A stretch of DNA of 64,000 nucleotides from Diploptera punctata (lineage: Eukaryota; Arthropoda; Insecta; Blattodea; Blaberidae), in NCBI GenBank assembly GCA_030220185.1, contig JASPKZ010004205.1:140001-204000 (forward strand), read 5' to 3'. Every line of letters starts with the position of its first letter. Within the stretch, counting starts at the first letter, position 1. Below are positions 40,990-51,726 of the stretch, piece after piece. A model generated the notes under the pieces. That model was not told where the DNA came from. It saw only the letters and a list, made by a program, of their open reading frames with translations, and did not search any database. The position numbers and the translations under genes were made by a program.

Positions 40990-41619
40990 TTTTATAGACA
41001 ATACTAAGTTTTGTATATTTTTAACCTGGTTTAGTGATAGGCAAGGCTCTAACCCTGCTAGGTAAAATAAAACCTTTATTATAACACTGTTAGGTCTTTG
41101 AGTAAGAAATACTGACTTAATATTATTCTCTTACTCTAGAATAAAAATTTCACTAGAGATGGTATATCTAGGGATTAGGCAGTAAAGGATGAAGCATTTT
41201 GCTAATGCAGCTGAGACACGAATAAGACTCCCCCAAGGGAAAAAGTGGAGATGCATTCAAGGACCACCCCGAAAACAATCTCATATCCTACTGCAGTATT
41301 ATCAACTCCAAGGAATAGCAACAAGTATTTTGTAGGCCTCAAGCGATATGTTTCCGGTTTCCCACATAAATAAATTTTATACGTAAAAAAATACTTTTTT
41401 TTTCTTGTTTCTGAGAACTAAATACAAAACATCAATGAATCTTAAAACATCGAAACTTAAAAAAAAAAAAAACAATAAATATGCAACTAGCAGGGAGAAT
41501 AGTTTCGCTAGTTGTAGGGGAAATTTGTCAACATTTCTTGAGAATAAAGTAAATACATATATTTACAATGTATTACGTACAGGTCTGTATGACCGCATAT
41601 GCCTAGTCCTGCTCTAAGA
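40990..41619. other. Gap, nothing recognised
   Basis: Contains short poly-A/T runs only. Confidence 0.5.
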
Positions 41620-41925
41620 TTATCTAGTCTAACTGATCGGCACTGTCGAACCCCGGGAGGACATAAGCTCTCCAGATATTCCTATCCTGGTTACTATTTT
41701 CATATTATCTCCTGTATAATTTACTTCCCTCAAATCATGGTTAATGTTATTCTCGCCCACCTCGTTACTGTCCTATCTACTAGGCGCTTTTCCTCTGGTG
41801 TTTTTTACAATGAGTTTCCACGCCTTTCTTCCATTCCCCATTCGTGCCACATGTCCTGTTCAACGCAGTATCAAAACTCAACTGTTCTTATATAATCTGG
41901 TTTCCCATATAGTTGGAAATGACAG
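41620..41925 (-). mobile_element. LINE-W 3' part, head-to-head with next copy
   Basis: The minus strand runs from KPDYIRTVEF through GTxMGNGRKAWKLIVKN-like to MRWARITLTMI and 'cggggttcgacagtgc'. About 13 bp separate it from the plus-strand copy at 41938, and the two share unusual changes (e.g. 'tactgcg' after RTV), suggesting one event or gene conversion. Confidence 0.8.
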
Positions 41926-41937
41926 CATTGCAGTTGA

Positions 41938-42876
41938 GATGTCACTCCAACATCTATCAAAACGTTAAACTGAAAAAAAGTATAAAACGATTATTTTTTC
42001 AATTATATATTGTATGGTTGCAAAACATGGGGTCTTACTTTAAGGGAGGAGAATGTAGACCTATTACAAGTATTTGAGAATAAAGTTCTAAGAAAATATG
42101 AATGGACCAGAGAAAGACGAAAAGACAGGTAAATGGAGTAGACACTTTAACAGTGAGATACATGATCTTTATAGGAAGCCAGATATAATAAGAACAGTTC
42201 AGTTTCGAATACTGCGATGAGCAGTACATGTGGCACGAATGGGGAATGAAAGAAAGGCGTGGACACCCATTGTAGGTTAACGAGTGGGTAAACGTCCAGT
42301 AGATAAGCCAATAATGAGGTGGAAGAATAACATTTACCATGCATTTAGGGAGGACATTTATACAGGAGTTTATTGGGGGGAAAATAGCTCAAGTAGGGTG
42401 TCCCAAAAAATCAAGGTCCTTTAATTTAATTGATTTGTATAATGTTAACACAATTGTAAGTAGCCACAATTTGGTGTACGTAAGCCCACGGCAACATGTG
42501 CTGACTTGCTACGAAACATGTCAGTATTTGCTAAGGCGAACGAAAATTATGTTATTTTAAAGAAGTAAATAGTTATATGTTTTGGGCATATTCATGTCTT
42601 ATTTATAAATTAAACTTAAGTTCTAGAACCCATAAATACTAACCCAGAACAAAATTCCATGTATTATGTTTGACACGAAGTCTGCACAGATTGTCATGAT
42701 CCAATCGCAATAATATTTATTGGAGTTATTAAGGCCAAACAGAAAGAAAAAAATAATGGATATGCGCATTTGATTTTGCGAAAAATAAATCCTTTATGTC
42801 TTGGGGTACCCTAATGGAGAGGTTATGTCCGAGCGGCCAAAACCTACGGGTTCGATCGTGCAAGCGAATGAGTCAA
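41938..42876 (+). mobile_element. LINE-W C-terminus, split by a MITE
   Basis: 41938-42395 reads LQLYIVWLQNMGSYF-like, FENKVLRKYEWTRERRKDR, HFNSEIHDLYRKPDIIRT, VARMGNERKAW, VGKRPVDKPIMRWKNNIYHA; 42814-42876 continues RLCPSGQNLRVRSCKRMSQ-like with the 3' end 'gggttcgatcgtgcaagcga'. Several stops and shifts. Confidence 0.85.
42396..42811. mobile_element. MITE with TA target duplication (416 bp)
   Basis: Begins GGGTGTCCCAAAAAATCAAGG, and its right end read inverted is GGGTACCCCAAGACATAAAGG; about 15 of 21 positions agree. TA dinucleotides flank it (42394-42395, 42812-42813). TA targets are used by the Tc1/mariner group. No coding capacity, and it interrupts LINE-W. Confidence 0.82.
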
Positions 42877-42899
42877 ATATTACGTTTTATTTCAAGAAA

Positions 42900-42941
42900 C
42901 ACGCTGCGCCGTAGCATAATTGGTTAAGGCAATACCTTTAA
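42900..42941 (+). mobile_element. tRNA-like SINE head, interrupted
   Basis: 'cgccgtagcataattggtta' matches a SINE-A-type A-box region. After the Harbinger-like insertion, 44552-44575 ('gccggatgattgattcgaaa') could supply the B-box region. The outermost layer of a triple nest. Confidence 0.6.
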
Positions 42942-43091
42942 GGCCTGGTCTACACGAAACTTTTTGTCATCAGTCTTGCATGATCATGCCAAGTTTGACA
43001 AACAAAACGTTGCGTGTGAACGGCAAATTGGACGTTTTGACCGAACTGAATGAGGTTTGACAAACTCGCAAAAGACTGATGGACTAGAGCT

Positions 43092-43683
43092 TTGTATACA
43101 AGAGTGAGTACAAATTTGAATAGTGTAGTCGCACGATTTTTGTGTCAGTCTTATTTGATCAAAAATTTTCTTCCTACAGCTCTTAAAATAATTTTAATCC
43201 AAACCTCAGTGATGCCGCATTTTGACTATTGTGACGTTCTACTAACTGACATAGGTGACGGATTGTCGGACAAACTGCAGCGTGTCCATAATATGTGTAT
43301 CAGATTCATATTTAATGTTCGAAAATACGATCACATTTCTCCATTATTCCACGAATTGTCATAGATACATCTAAAAGAGAGAAGAAAATCGCACTGTCTA
43401 ATTCTCTTATTTAAGATCCTACATACCTCGATTCCCAATTATTTATCATCCCGTTTCCAGTATCTATCCTCAAACCATAACTTAAACACAAGATCACAAC
43501 ATAGTCTCTTGCTTAATATACCGCAACATAGGACATCACATCACTCCATGTCATATGCCATCTTCACTTCTCGCAACTGGAATTCCCTACCACAAAAAAT
43601 AAGGGGCTGCCAGACATTGGCATCTTTTAAAAAAATCTAAATTTATATTTGCTCTAACCTCGACTTCATTATTACCCAGTGTA

Positions 43684-43725
<42 letters not shown>

Positions 43726-44430
43726 TAGTGTTTCCCGTATAATTTATCATATTTATATTATTATTATTATTATTATTATTATAATATTATTATCGTAAGT
43801 ATTATTATTGTTATTGTCCTATAAAATGTTGTTTGTACATGAAATTTACATTGCTACATTTATTGTATCTTTAACTGTTTATAATTAGTATAGTGTATAT
43901 CTAGATTGGCATGCTACGAGTTATTGGTAAATCCAGAAAATTGGATAAACCTCGGTAAATTTCTGGACAAAACGCGAAAAATAAGGACAACACTCATTCA
44001 TGAATAAATATATGTTATCAAAATGCAAATACCATTAATTATTTAAACAATTATATATGAATTAATTAAGTGTATAATGCTATTGGTGTTATGATTTTTA
44101 ATGGTACAATATTTTAAGTGGTTTTTTTTCTTTATGTAATTGTAATGTTAATGTTTTTCTAGTGTATAATGCTATTGTGTTATTACTTAATCGTAATATT
44201 ATTGTGTTTTCTTTATGTAATTGTAATGTTATTGCTGTTTTTGTTGTTTATTTTTCTTTACACTAGTACCAATTATTACTTTATTGTAACGGATTGTCAA
44301 CAGCACGTACGGCTTACTGCCCGTGCGACCCATATTTGTAAAAAAATATTTGTCAAATATTTATTTGTATTTGTGCTGGTTGAGTGGAAGAGAAGGCCTT
44401 ATGGCCTTATCTCTGCCAGAATAAATAAAG
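43092..44430 (+). mobile_element. LINE-J (CR1/jockey-like) C-terminus and 3' UTR
   Basis: Open from 43092 to the stop at 43638-43640 except for TAG at 43362-43364 where the family has W. Visible: LVQTSVMPHFDYCDVLLTD-like (YCDVLL), LQRVHNMCIRFIFNVRKYDH, LKERRKSHCLILLFKILHTS, SSRFQYLSSNHNLNTRSQ and SRNWNSLPQKIRGCQTLASF. This is the conserved region after the RT of CR1/jockey LINEs. The 3' UTR ends 'ctctgccagaataaataaag' and runs into (ATT)n. Truncated at its 5' end, inside the Harbinger-like element. Confidence 0.92.
43684..43800. repeat. (TA)n and (ATT)n inside the LINE 3' UTR
   Basis: A TA tract at 43687-43720 and an ATT tract at 43757-43782. Confidence 0.95.
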
Positions 44431-44508
<78 letters not shown>

Positions 44509-44509
44509 C
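44431..44509. repeat. (ATT)n tail, longest triplet tract
   Basis: About 26 uninterrupted ATT units directly after the LINE-J 3' end, so most likely an expanded LINE tail. It creates poly-Leu and poly-Asn ORFs that are not genes. Confidence 0.97.
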
Positions 44510-44575
44510 ATGCAAGACTGACGACAAAACGTTACGTTTTACCAGGCCTAAGCCGGATGATTGATTCGAAAAGGA

Positions 44576-45166
44576 TGAAATCACTCTGTATATAAAATGA
44601 ATGTATCAAACCGCCATGGAACATATTTCTGTTTTTTGAGCACTACAGGCACATTGAGCGAGTTGTCATTAATAATTAAAAATAAATATAAAAATTTACG
44701 CTTCTTTGCATCAGCAAACACAATAATTAACAAGCCCACTTGGTACATATGGACGTCCTTAAAAAAACTAGTGGTAAAGTGAGAGTTTTCCAATCAAGTT
44801 CAGAGAACAGCAACCAATTAATTTAAACATGACAAAGAGTTTTACAGTTCACAGAGACTCTTTATTTCATGACGAAACAAGTCAATATTTTTATATTAAA
44901 CCTGTTTCAAAATATATTTTTATTAAGTACGGTGCTTATATTAAAACAAGATTAAATCAGAGATATATTGAATTCTCTGGACTAGAAAAATAATACATGA
45001 AATAAACACAAATAACACAGAAACATGTGATATTTTTCATTAAATGTTCTATTCGCAAGGATAGATATTTATGTTTCGCTTTAAATATATCTTTGTTTAT
45101 TGTTATAATATGCTTCGTAAAGCTGTTAGAATATCTGAAACTCATATTTCACATATTTGATAGTAA
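44576..45166. other. Gap, nothing recognised
   Basis: AT-rich without supported features. Confidence 0.5.
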
Positions 45167-45722
45167 ATTACGATGCGAGGTTGGGATGTGGTTTTTACAG
45201 AAGCGAGGAGATGTTTAAAAACCGAGCGATAGCAAGGTTTTTAATTTCTGAGATTCTGCAAATCATTTCACTAACGTGCGTTGTACATTATTTTTTGAAC
45301 GCGATGGTGTTTTAAAAATAATAAATAATATTTGCGTTCATTGTAAACAAGTGACAAACGTTAACAGTATGGGCAAGGTTTATTAGTTGAGACTACAGCA
45401 GGCCGTGATACCAACCAAATCATAAAATGGTGGCAAGTACGTATTTATTGTTATATATTGTTTCAAATAAAGTTCAGTTAATTTAAAATGCAGTGATTTG
45501 TTTCGTATAATGTATATTAACACTACCTTTTGAACATATTTTTGTATATACATTCTACGTAGTATACATAAAGGGCAGTGATTTTACTTCCCGCACGAGG
45601 TTTGCAATATGTAATATTACAGTAGAGTTATTTAGGTTGGCAACTCCGAAATGTAGGGAGTTGAACTTTCAATCATGGTCGCCACTGCTTGCAAGTACGA
45701 CAAAACGCATTATCGCGCAAAA
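45167..45722 (+). repeat. Dispersed repeat H, copy 2
   Basis: Aligned with 15961-16492 from end to end, with several small indels such as an extra 'gcacgaggtttgcaatat' near 45595. It has the same hairpin at the start ('gtggtttttacagaa' against 'gattctgcaaat'). Function unknown. Confidence 0.8.
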
Positions 45723-45724
45723 TA

Positions 45725-46320
45725 TATATGTACGAGTAAATTCATTTAATTATTTGGGTTATAATTTAACATTTGAAGATGAAGCTGACATAGCAAAGAA
45801 AATCACCAATTTCACAAAAAAATGTGGATAATTAATAGTATTATGAAACCATATTTAGTACAAAAGAACACAAGATTACGGCTTTATAAGGTTCTTACAA
45901 GATCAGTATTAAGATATGATAGTGAAGCATGGACAATAAGAAGAAAAGATCAATGCTGAATAACAGCAAATGAGATGCGGGTTATGCCCCGTAAAGCAGG
46001 CTATACAAAGTAGGAACTTAAAAGAAATCAGAAAATCATGGAAGAGTTGAACTGGTCTCAATCATGGAACAGTCAGTCAGTAGCAGTCTCGGAAGAGTTG
46101 GATGTAGAAATCATTCTCCATCATATACAAAACTACCGGAACAACTGGAAAGCCCATCTTGAACGAATGCCGTCTCACAGAATTCCAAAAGCTATGCTTC
46201 GTTACTATCTCAAGGCAATAGATCGCTGGGACTTACAAAAAAGCCCTGCATGGAAAATTCCTCTTTGAGACCCTAATAGGCCATATTATTTAACGCTTGC
46301 ATGGATGATGATGATGATGA
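45725..46320 (+). mobile_element. LINE-E RT end to 3' end
   Basis: Reads VNSFNYLGYNLTFEDEADIA, INSIMKPYLVQKNTRLRLYK, VLTRSVLRYDSEAWTIRRKD, a stop, ANEMRVMPRKAGYT; then LDVEIILHHIQNYRNNWKAH, LERMPSHRIPKAMLRYY and a stop after WKIPL, followed by 'cttgcatggatgatgatgat'. At least four lesions. The internal part matches 22738-22875. Confidence 0.88.
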
Positions 46321-46504
46321 TGATGATAAAATGTATGTCTAGACAGATTAATTTGAAATATTAATTTAAAATTACATTGGTTTTTAGTTGTTTCATACGA
46401 ATAAAAATACGGTCCAGAAATAAAATTACAAGAACTTCCCGTATATGCTAGGCAATGTAAAAGCAGTTATTTCAAATAAGATCTCTCAAGAAAAAAAAAA
46501 TGAA

Positions 46505-46820
46505 TGAAAGAGAGATGAACAGATAGACGAATAGAGAAGACTACATGACAGTTAGCTACATGGTCCTGATAGGAAATCAGATATAATAAGAACAGTTAAG
46601 TCTCGTAGACTACGATGGGCAGGACATGTGGCACGATTGGCATGAAAGAGGGGCATGGAAGCTTCTTGTAGGAGAACCAGTGTGATAACGCTCAGTTGGT
46701 AGACCAAGGATGAGGTGGGAGAATAACATTAATCGTGGTTTAAGGGATTTAGATTATAAAGGGGATGATTCGAAAACATTAGCTCAGGATAGGAATGTAT
46801 GGAGAGCTTATGTCAGCTTA
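46505..46820 (+). mobile_element. LINE-W C-terminal fragment
   Basis: Reads ERDEQIDE-stop-RRLHDS, SRRLRWAGHVARLA, GAWKLLVGEPV, RSVGRPRMRWENNIN, then LRDLDYKGDDSKTLAQDRNV and WRAYVS. Ends before the usual 3' signature. Confidence 0.87.
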
Positions 46821-47264
46821 TTTTTTGTTTAAACAAATGAATAATTTTTCTTAATTTACGTTTCTGACAGTTGGACAATACTCTAAAATATGACAGACTA
46901 AAAATATATAAAAAGGCCATTCTTCCATACATAGTATAACTGTCACAGGATTGATGGTCGGGGCAAGAGGTAGTATACCAGGATTCTTAGCCAAATTTTG
47001 GATTTCCTTAGATTTGGACAGGGTGTATCTTTCTAAAATTGCCATCGCTGCCATTGGAGGATCAATTTCAATTTTAAGAAACCATATTTACAAAATTTCT
47101 ACTTTATAGTAAGTATGCTTGAAATAGGCCTACAATTAGATTTGTTAAATGTATTTACAAAATGTATTTCATCAATTTCAAAAAATTAATTGTGGGTATC
47201 ACTTTGTCCTTGAGGCAATCCTCTAATGAGGAAAGTTGTATATATAATATATAAATATTATATA
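46821..47264. other. Gap, nothing recognised
   Basis: A 67-codon minus ORF (46851-47054) has no family resemblance and no partner. Not annotated as a gene. Confidence 0.45.
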
Positions 47265-47516
47265 AATGCGAAACACGACATCTTACTTTAATGAGATGAG
47301 AAGAAATTACGAGTATTTGAGAATAAAATGCTTAGAACAAATTTTGAACCTAAGAGAGACGAGCAGACAGCTAAATGGAGATGTATACATAATAATGAAT
47401 TCCATTAACTTTATCGGAAACCAGATGTTATAAGAACAGTTAGGTCTCGTAGACAGCAAGATCAGGAAGTGTGACATGAGTGGGAAATGAAAGAGGGGCA
47501 TACAGTGCTTAGTTAA
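47265..47516 (+). mobile_element. LINE-W C-terminal fragment, first of a direct pair
   Basis: RNYEYLRIKCLEQIL-like, KRDEQTAKWRCIHNNEFH, YRKPDVIRTVRSRR and WEMKEGHT in shifting frames. Confidence 0.8.
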
Positions 47517-47529
47517 AAAATTATCATGT

Positions 47530-47832
47530 TTTTAAACTCTACTCTGTGAAACATTACGTCTTACTATAAGAGATGAGAAAAGATTACGAGCATTTGGTAA
47601 TAAAGTGTTTAGAAAAAAAATGAACCAAAGAGAGATGTGTAGACAGGTAAAATATCATTATAATATTATAGGTAAATGGAGTAATCCGCATAACAGTGAG
47701 CTCCATGATCATTATGGGAAAAAAAAAAAAACTGGCGTAAAGAGAATAGTTAAGTCTCATAGTCTGCGGGTCAGGGCGAGTGACATGAATGGAGAATGGA
47801 AGAGAGGCATGGAAACAGTTCGTTTCAAGAAT
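47530..47832 (+). mobile_element. LINE-W C-terminal fragment, second of a direct pair
   Basis: RDEKRLRAFGNKVFRKKM, then a 20-bp extra piece, GKWSNPHNSELHDHYGKK, VKSHSLRVRASDMNGEW. It differs from the copy 14 bp upstream, so the pair arose from two insertions or an old duplication. Confidence 0.8.
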
Positions 47833-47835
47833 TTA

Positions 47836-48488
47836 TCGTAAGTAATGCAGCGAGTGATTTCCAATTTATCTAGAGGATTTGGAAATCAAGAGTGGCATTT
47901 GTTAGGACTATTTAACGAATAAAATTAAGCTGTTTACTCACAAATAATTATTTAAATACGTATAGTTATTTTAAAATAGTTATATATTTAATGTAAACGG
48001 CGATGTTTGAAAACAATTGAGAAATATTCGATAATGTTTCATTTGTCAACACTGCAACTTGATCATACTATTTATTGCCAAATACGTAGGTTCTCAATAT
48101 TATTAGAATGCACCCTAGTATGATAGATATTAAACACATCAAACTGTATATTTTAACCAACAATATAGGTTACTAATTCATTTTTTTCGGAAATAACTCA
48201 GTAAAATCAGTATTTAAAAACACAATTATTGAACCAATTATCAAATGTGTAGGTCGAAGGAATCTGTTCATTATTTGCTATATTCAACGTACTTGTTAGA
48301 GAGTCAGTCACTGCAAAATAATGCTCTGACCTGTTCAGAATATTAAAAAGGAGAAGCTTTCTTTATTTTGGTAATCAAAATTCGATAATTATCAAGGTGA
48401 CACACGACTGTGATTGGTTGTAAAACAAAATTCATTGAAACGTGATTGGCCATCGACTCCCAATTGGGGCATGAGTTAAATAGTCACG
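47836..48488. repeat. Dispersed repeat G, copy 2
   Basis: Matches 8500-9210 in the same orientation but with the 145-bp inner unit once and with about 60 extra bases near 48200-48260 ('cacaattattgaaccaatta'). It starts directly where the preceding LINE-W ends. Confidence 0.78.
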
Positions 48489-48984
48489 GTTTTAAGCTCT
48501 AGTCTGTTCTCACTATCCGACTTTACCTTGAAGTTCTCCCGATTATAGGCACACGTTTGTGATGCGGAGGTGACTCGCAACAGCGACATAGCGAAAATAG
48601 TGACACGATGGCCTAATAGCAGCGTCATAATTGACTCGGAAAAGCTGTTAGCTGATAATGAAATGTTGGAGATTGGATAATCAGATGGTAGAAGGAATGG
48701 TAATGACTTGTAAACGTATTTTGACGCTGAGGATAAGAACAGAACTATGAGAAACAATATTCAAGCTAACATTTCATAATTAGTTTGACAATTTCTCAGC
48801 AAACTTCAGCCAACTCATGAAACTTGTAATTAGCTGTTAAATTATCTCGCACTGAAATAGATTCCTCATTAAAATAAATCATCTTAATTGTATTCACGTG
48901 TTTGGGGTTACGATCCAATTTTGTTTCACACTACTTTTATCCACTTGTCAAACACTCACTAAAGACTAATGTGTTCTCAATAAA
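48489..48984. other. Gap with an unplaced ORF
   Basis: The minus strand has 93 open codons (48757-48476) with a Ser-rich sequence (SFSESIMTLLLGHRV, VTSASQTCAYNREN). I cannot place it in any family, and its end overlaps repeat G. Most likely chance, but it is the longest non-repeat-like ORF in this part. Confidence 0.35.
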
Positions 48985-48992
48985 CAAAGATG

Positions 48993-49601
48993 GGCTCAAC
49001 TGCACTTCTACTAGCGCTCGATTTTTCAGTTATATTGTTGTAAACTATAGCTCTTCTTCTGTATTTACTAACATTATTTAATATTTTAAACTTTTTCAAA
49101 CAATTTTTATAACATTATTAGACAATTTTAAAGTATTTATTTAAATATGCAAATCACAATATTATGACTCTGTTAGACAATATTGTGATGCTAACTGTTA
49201 TTTTCTCCACAGAGTATATTATACTTAGTCTATGATTTTTATATCGCTGTTTTGGGTTATCGCTGGTTGGATCAGCGTTAGGGAGTGATAAGTAAGTGTA
49301 CACCCATTTTTAATAAACTTTAGTAATTTTAATATTATTATTATATTTTTTAACATAGATTTTTTTGGCACAAAACTGCATAAATCCCCCTTAATAATTA
49401 CAATTCTAAGTCCATAATTACCTCAGCTTGGTCCTGTACAGGTAGTGGATTAATTGCAAATATTGGTCATTTAAATTTCATAGCGACGGATAGTAATCGA
49501 GGATGATAATCGATATGTGGTTCTATAAACTCTGGCGCATGCGCACTGTTGTTCTATAGGACTTAGAAAATATTTAACGCTAGTTTAAGTGCAGTTTTCC
49601 C
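48993..49601. mobile_element. TIR element with 8-bp TSD (609 bp)
   Basis: Left end GGCTCAACTGCACTTCTAC and inverted right end GGGAAAACTGCACTTAAAC agree in AACTGCACTT and in ACTAGCG just inside. TSD 'caaagatg' at 48985-48992 and 49602-49609. An 8-bp duplication suits hAT, P or Merlin elements. No transposase frame; the interior holds a palindromic 'gcgcatgcgc' at 49539-49548. Confidence 0.82.
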
Positions 49602-49739
49602 CAAAGATGTTTTATTGAAGTCTACAGGCCTAAATACCCTACATGTCCCACGTGGGGACACGGATGCTCCATAGCAGAAGTTTTTTTAACCAGGGTAATT
49701 TAGTTACGGTTATCGAATTTTTATAGCAAAAATCACTAT

Positions 49740-50445
49740 GACGTTTATTTAAGACTAGCTAATACCCGGCGTGCGCTGCTACGCCTAAATATATTTAAAT
49801 TAATGTGCTTTTATGGTTAGTATAAATGAGCTGAAAGACGAAAATTAATGTACTTCTTATGATTAGTTCAATAAGCAAAAGGAAAAATAATTATAAATGT
49901 ATATGGTAATTATTTTAAGATTCCCCGTGCTGATTACCCGGTATTGCCCGGGAATTTACTTATCCTGATCTTCTTGGCATAAATAAACTAAAGGACAAAA
50001 TTCGTTATTATACCCGCTATGTGCTGCTATGCTTGCACAGGAATCTACATACTTGTCTCGATATTGGCATCAATGATAGACAAAAAATGGTATTGTGAGT
50101 TATCCGTAAGAGATAAACATATGCTGTCGCGGACTTTTCATAGAGCTTTTTGAGATATTCAATTCTGTATATATTAATGTTGTGTATTTGTTATGGTTTA
50201 GGCAGCGTAAGCCATTTAAACGCCCAAAGAGCTACCTTTTTCACGTTTTCCACTACAAAGGGCGATTTTTAAGGGTGTAGGAGTTGAGTATCACAACTCT
50301 CTTATAGTCTATGTTCATCCCGGGAATCTCCTGAACATTTTGCAAAAAGCCCCATCACAATCGGATCAACGGTATGGCTGCGCATAAAGTACGAACAAAC
50401 AAGCAAACAAACAAACAAACATTCATTTTTATATATTAGAAGATT
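49740..50445 (+). repeat. Dispersed repeat I, copy 1
   Basis: From 'ctaatacccggcgtgcgctg' to 'atttttatatattaga', shared with 59088-59688. Modules like 'tacccggtattgcccgggaa' and 'acccgctatgtgctgctatg' recur inside, so the element has internal repeats. The end contains 'caaaaagccccatcacaatc' and an AAAC repeat. A weak frame reads NILQKAPSQSDQRYGCA. Confidence 0.82.
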
Positions 50446-50846
50446 ACATTAAAAATGCATAATACACCTCATCTCGTATCCAGTTTTCGAAGTAGACCGC
50501 GGTTTCAAAGCCTTGGCGGCTTCACTTCAGTACTTTCTCGTTGACTGATGTTATATCGGTCAGAAGAACTAGTTCTTCTCCCCTCTGTTGGAGGACCGAT
50601 AAACCTCAGGATCCAGTCAGAATCCGCGGGAATATCGAAGTTCGTAAGTTTTTCTTTCTTGATTTTTTTTTTAATGTGGATTTTTTTCCCAAATCATGAG
50701 TTCTTTTAGTTTTCTATTTGTTTAATTAGACTGGCTTTTGATTCAATTAGATGTTTTTCAGACCATCTAATCTTAGTTAAGTTTATTTATCTTCAGAATG
50801 TCAACGAATGACATGTGAAAGTTAGAAATATGAAACAGGACCTGGC
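50446..50846. other. Gap, nothing recognised
   Basis: 50470-50640 is slightly GC-richer ('ggtttcaaagccttggcggc') but has no partner. Confidence 0.45.
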
Positions 50847-51028
50847 ATCTCAGTCATCCTCAACTATTAAATGCTGATAAATATTCAGGAGGCCTTTAAA
50901 AATACGTTTCATCTTCTGCTTTCTGATCAGCAAATTTTATTACCAATCCAGAAGCTGAAGATAAAACATATGTTCCGAAAGACCTCCTGAATATTTGACA
51001 TCATTTAATAGTTGAGGATGACTGAGAT
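50847..51028. repeat. Foldback repeat
   Basis: 'atctcagtcatcctcaacta' at 50847 recurs inverted ending at 51028. Arms of about 77 bp (50847-50923, 50951-51028) pair with roughly 80% identity, around a 27-bp loop. No TSD seen. Probably a MITE. Confidence 0.82.
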
Positions 51029-51189
51029 CTTAGGTACCAATTTTATAATTTCAACTTTTACGTAATGACCTCAGCGGTGTTTCGTAATGAAGTTGAAAAG
51101 TATTGACATGTTTTTAGCACATCGCCTCAATGAGGCATCTAGTAGATAACTATGGCATTACTTGGATGGATGAAGGTAGGTTAAGTAGT

Positions 51190-51390
51190 GCATAGATACC
51201 TTTTTATTCGGGCTAGCGACTCTTTTACGAACCTGAAAATCTTCAGACACGGGAACCACGTCCTTCCCGAAGAACTTGTTCCTTGGATTTTTACATCCTA
51301 AGAATCCATCGACCTCGGCCGGGGTTGAACTCGCGACCCTCGGGACTAAAGACAAGGAACATGAACACTACACCACAGAGGACGACAATT
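51190..51390 (-). mobile_element. SINE-B front part
   Basis: Minus strand: 'cctctgtggtgtagtgttca', B box 'gagttcaaccccggccgagg', 'ggacgtggttcccgtg' and 'gattttcaggttcgtaaaag'. The rear of the element is missing. Confidence 0.82.
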
Positions 51391-51399
51391 TTTTAAAAT

Positions 51400-51545
51400 T
51401 AATGCGATGTAGCCGAGCGGTTAAAAGCATGTTGCCTTGGTGCAGAATTAAAGTACTCGTGCTAGTTCGAGTCCCTATAGCGGAAGAAAATGTCTCATGC
51501 ATTTTCGGCCAATAAGGTAGCCCAATTGTTCGATTTTACTGGTTA
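51400..51545 (+). mobile_element. SINE-E front part
   Basis: 'gcgatgtagccgagcggtta' head, B box 'agttcgagtccctat', then 'aaatgtctcatgcattttcg'. A complete A and B box, but the second half is absent. Confidence 0.78.
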
Positions 51546-51629
51546 CGTTAACCTGACCGTACTTTTGAAATTGATTTAATATATGACGAATTTGATTCGA
51601 AAAATAAATAAAAATTGCGGCTGATACAG

Positions 51630-51654
51630 CGGTCTCTCTCTCTCCCCTCACTCA

Positions 51655-51726
<72 letters not shown>

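Larger units (their letters stand above)
42942..44548. mobile_element. Harbinger-like element, interrupted by a LINE
   Basis: Left end 'ggcctggtctacacgaaact' followed by 'gtcatcagtcttgcatgat'; right end read inverted has GGCCTGGTAAAACGTAACG then TTTTGTCGTCAGTCTTGCAT. TIRs of about 43 bp with roughly 80% match. TSD 'taa' at 42939-42941 and 44549-44551. GGYCTGGTCTACACG ends and a TWA target are typical of PIF/Harbinger. Without the LINE it would be about 180 bp, a MITE. Confidence 0.88.

Noticed and set aside
44515..44535. CTGACGA followed by AAAACG as a third hammerhead core
   Set aside because: It lies in the Harbinger-like TIR, and no stem II or GAAA box can be placed.
44169..44564. 131-codon ORF with poly-Leu
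   Set aside because: The run is the (ATT)n tail of LINE-J, and the rest lies in the LINE 3' UTR without protein-like conservation.
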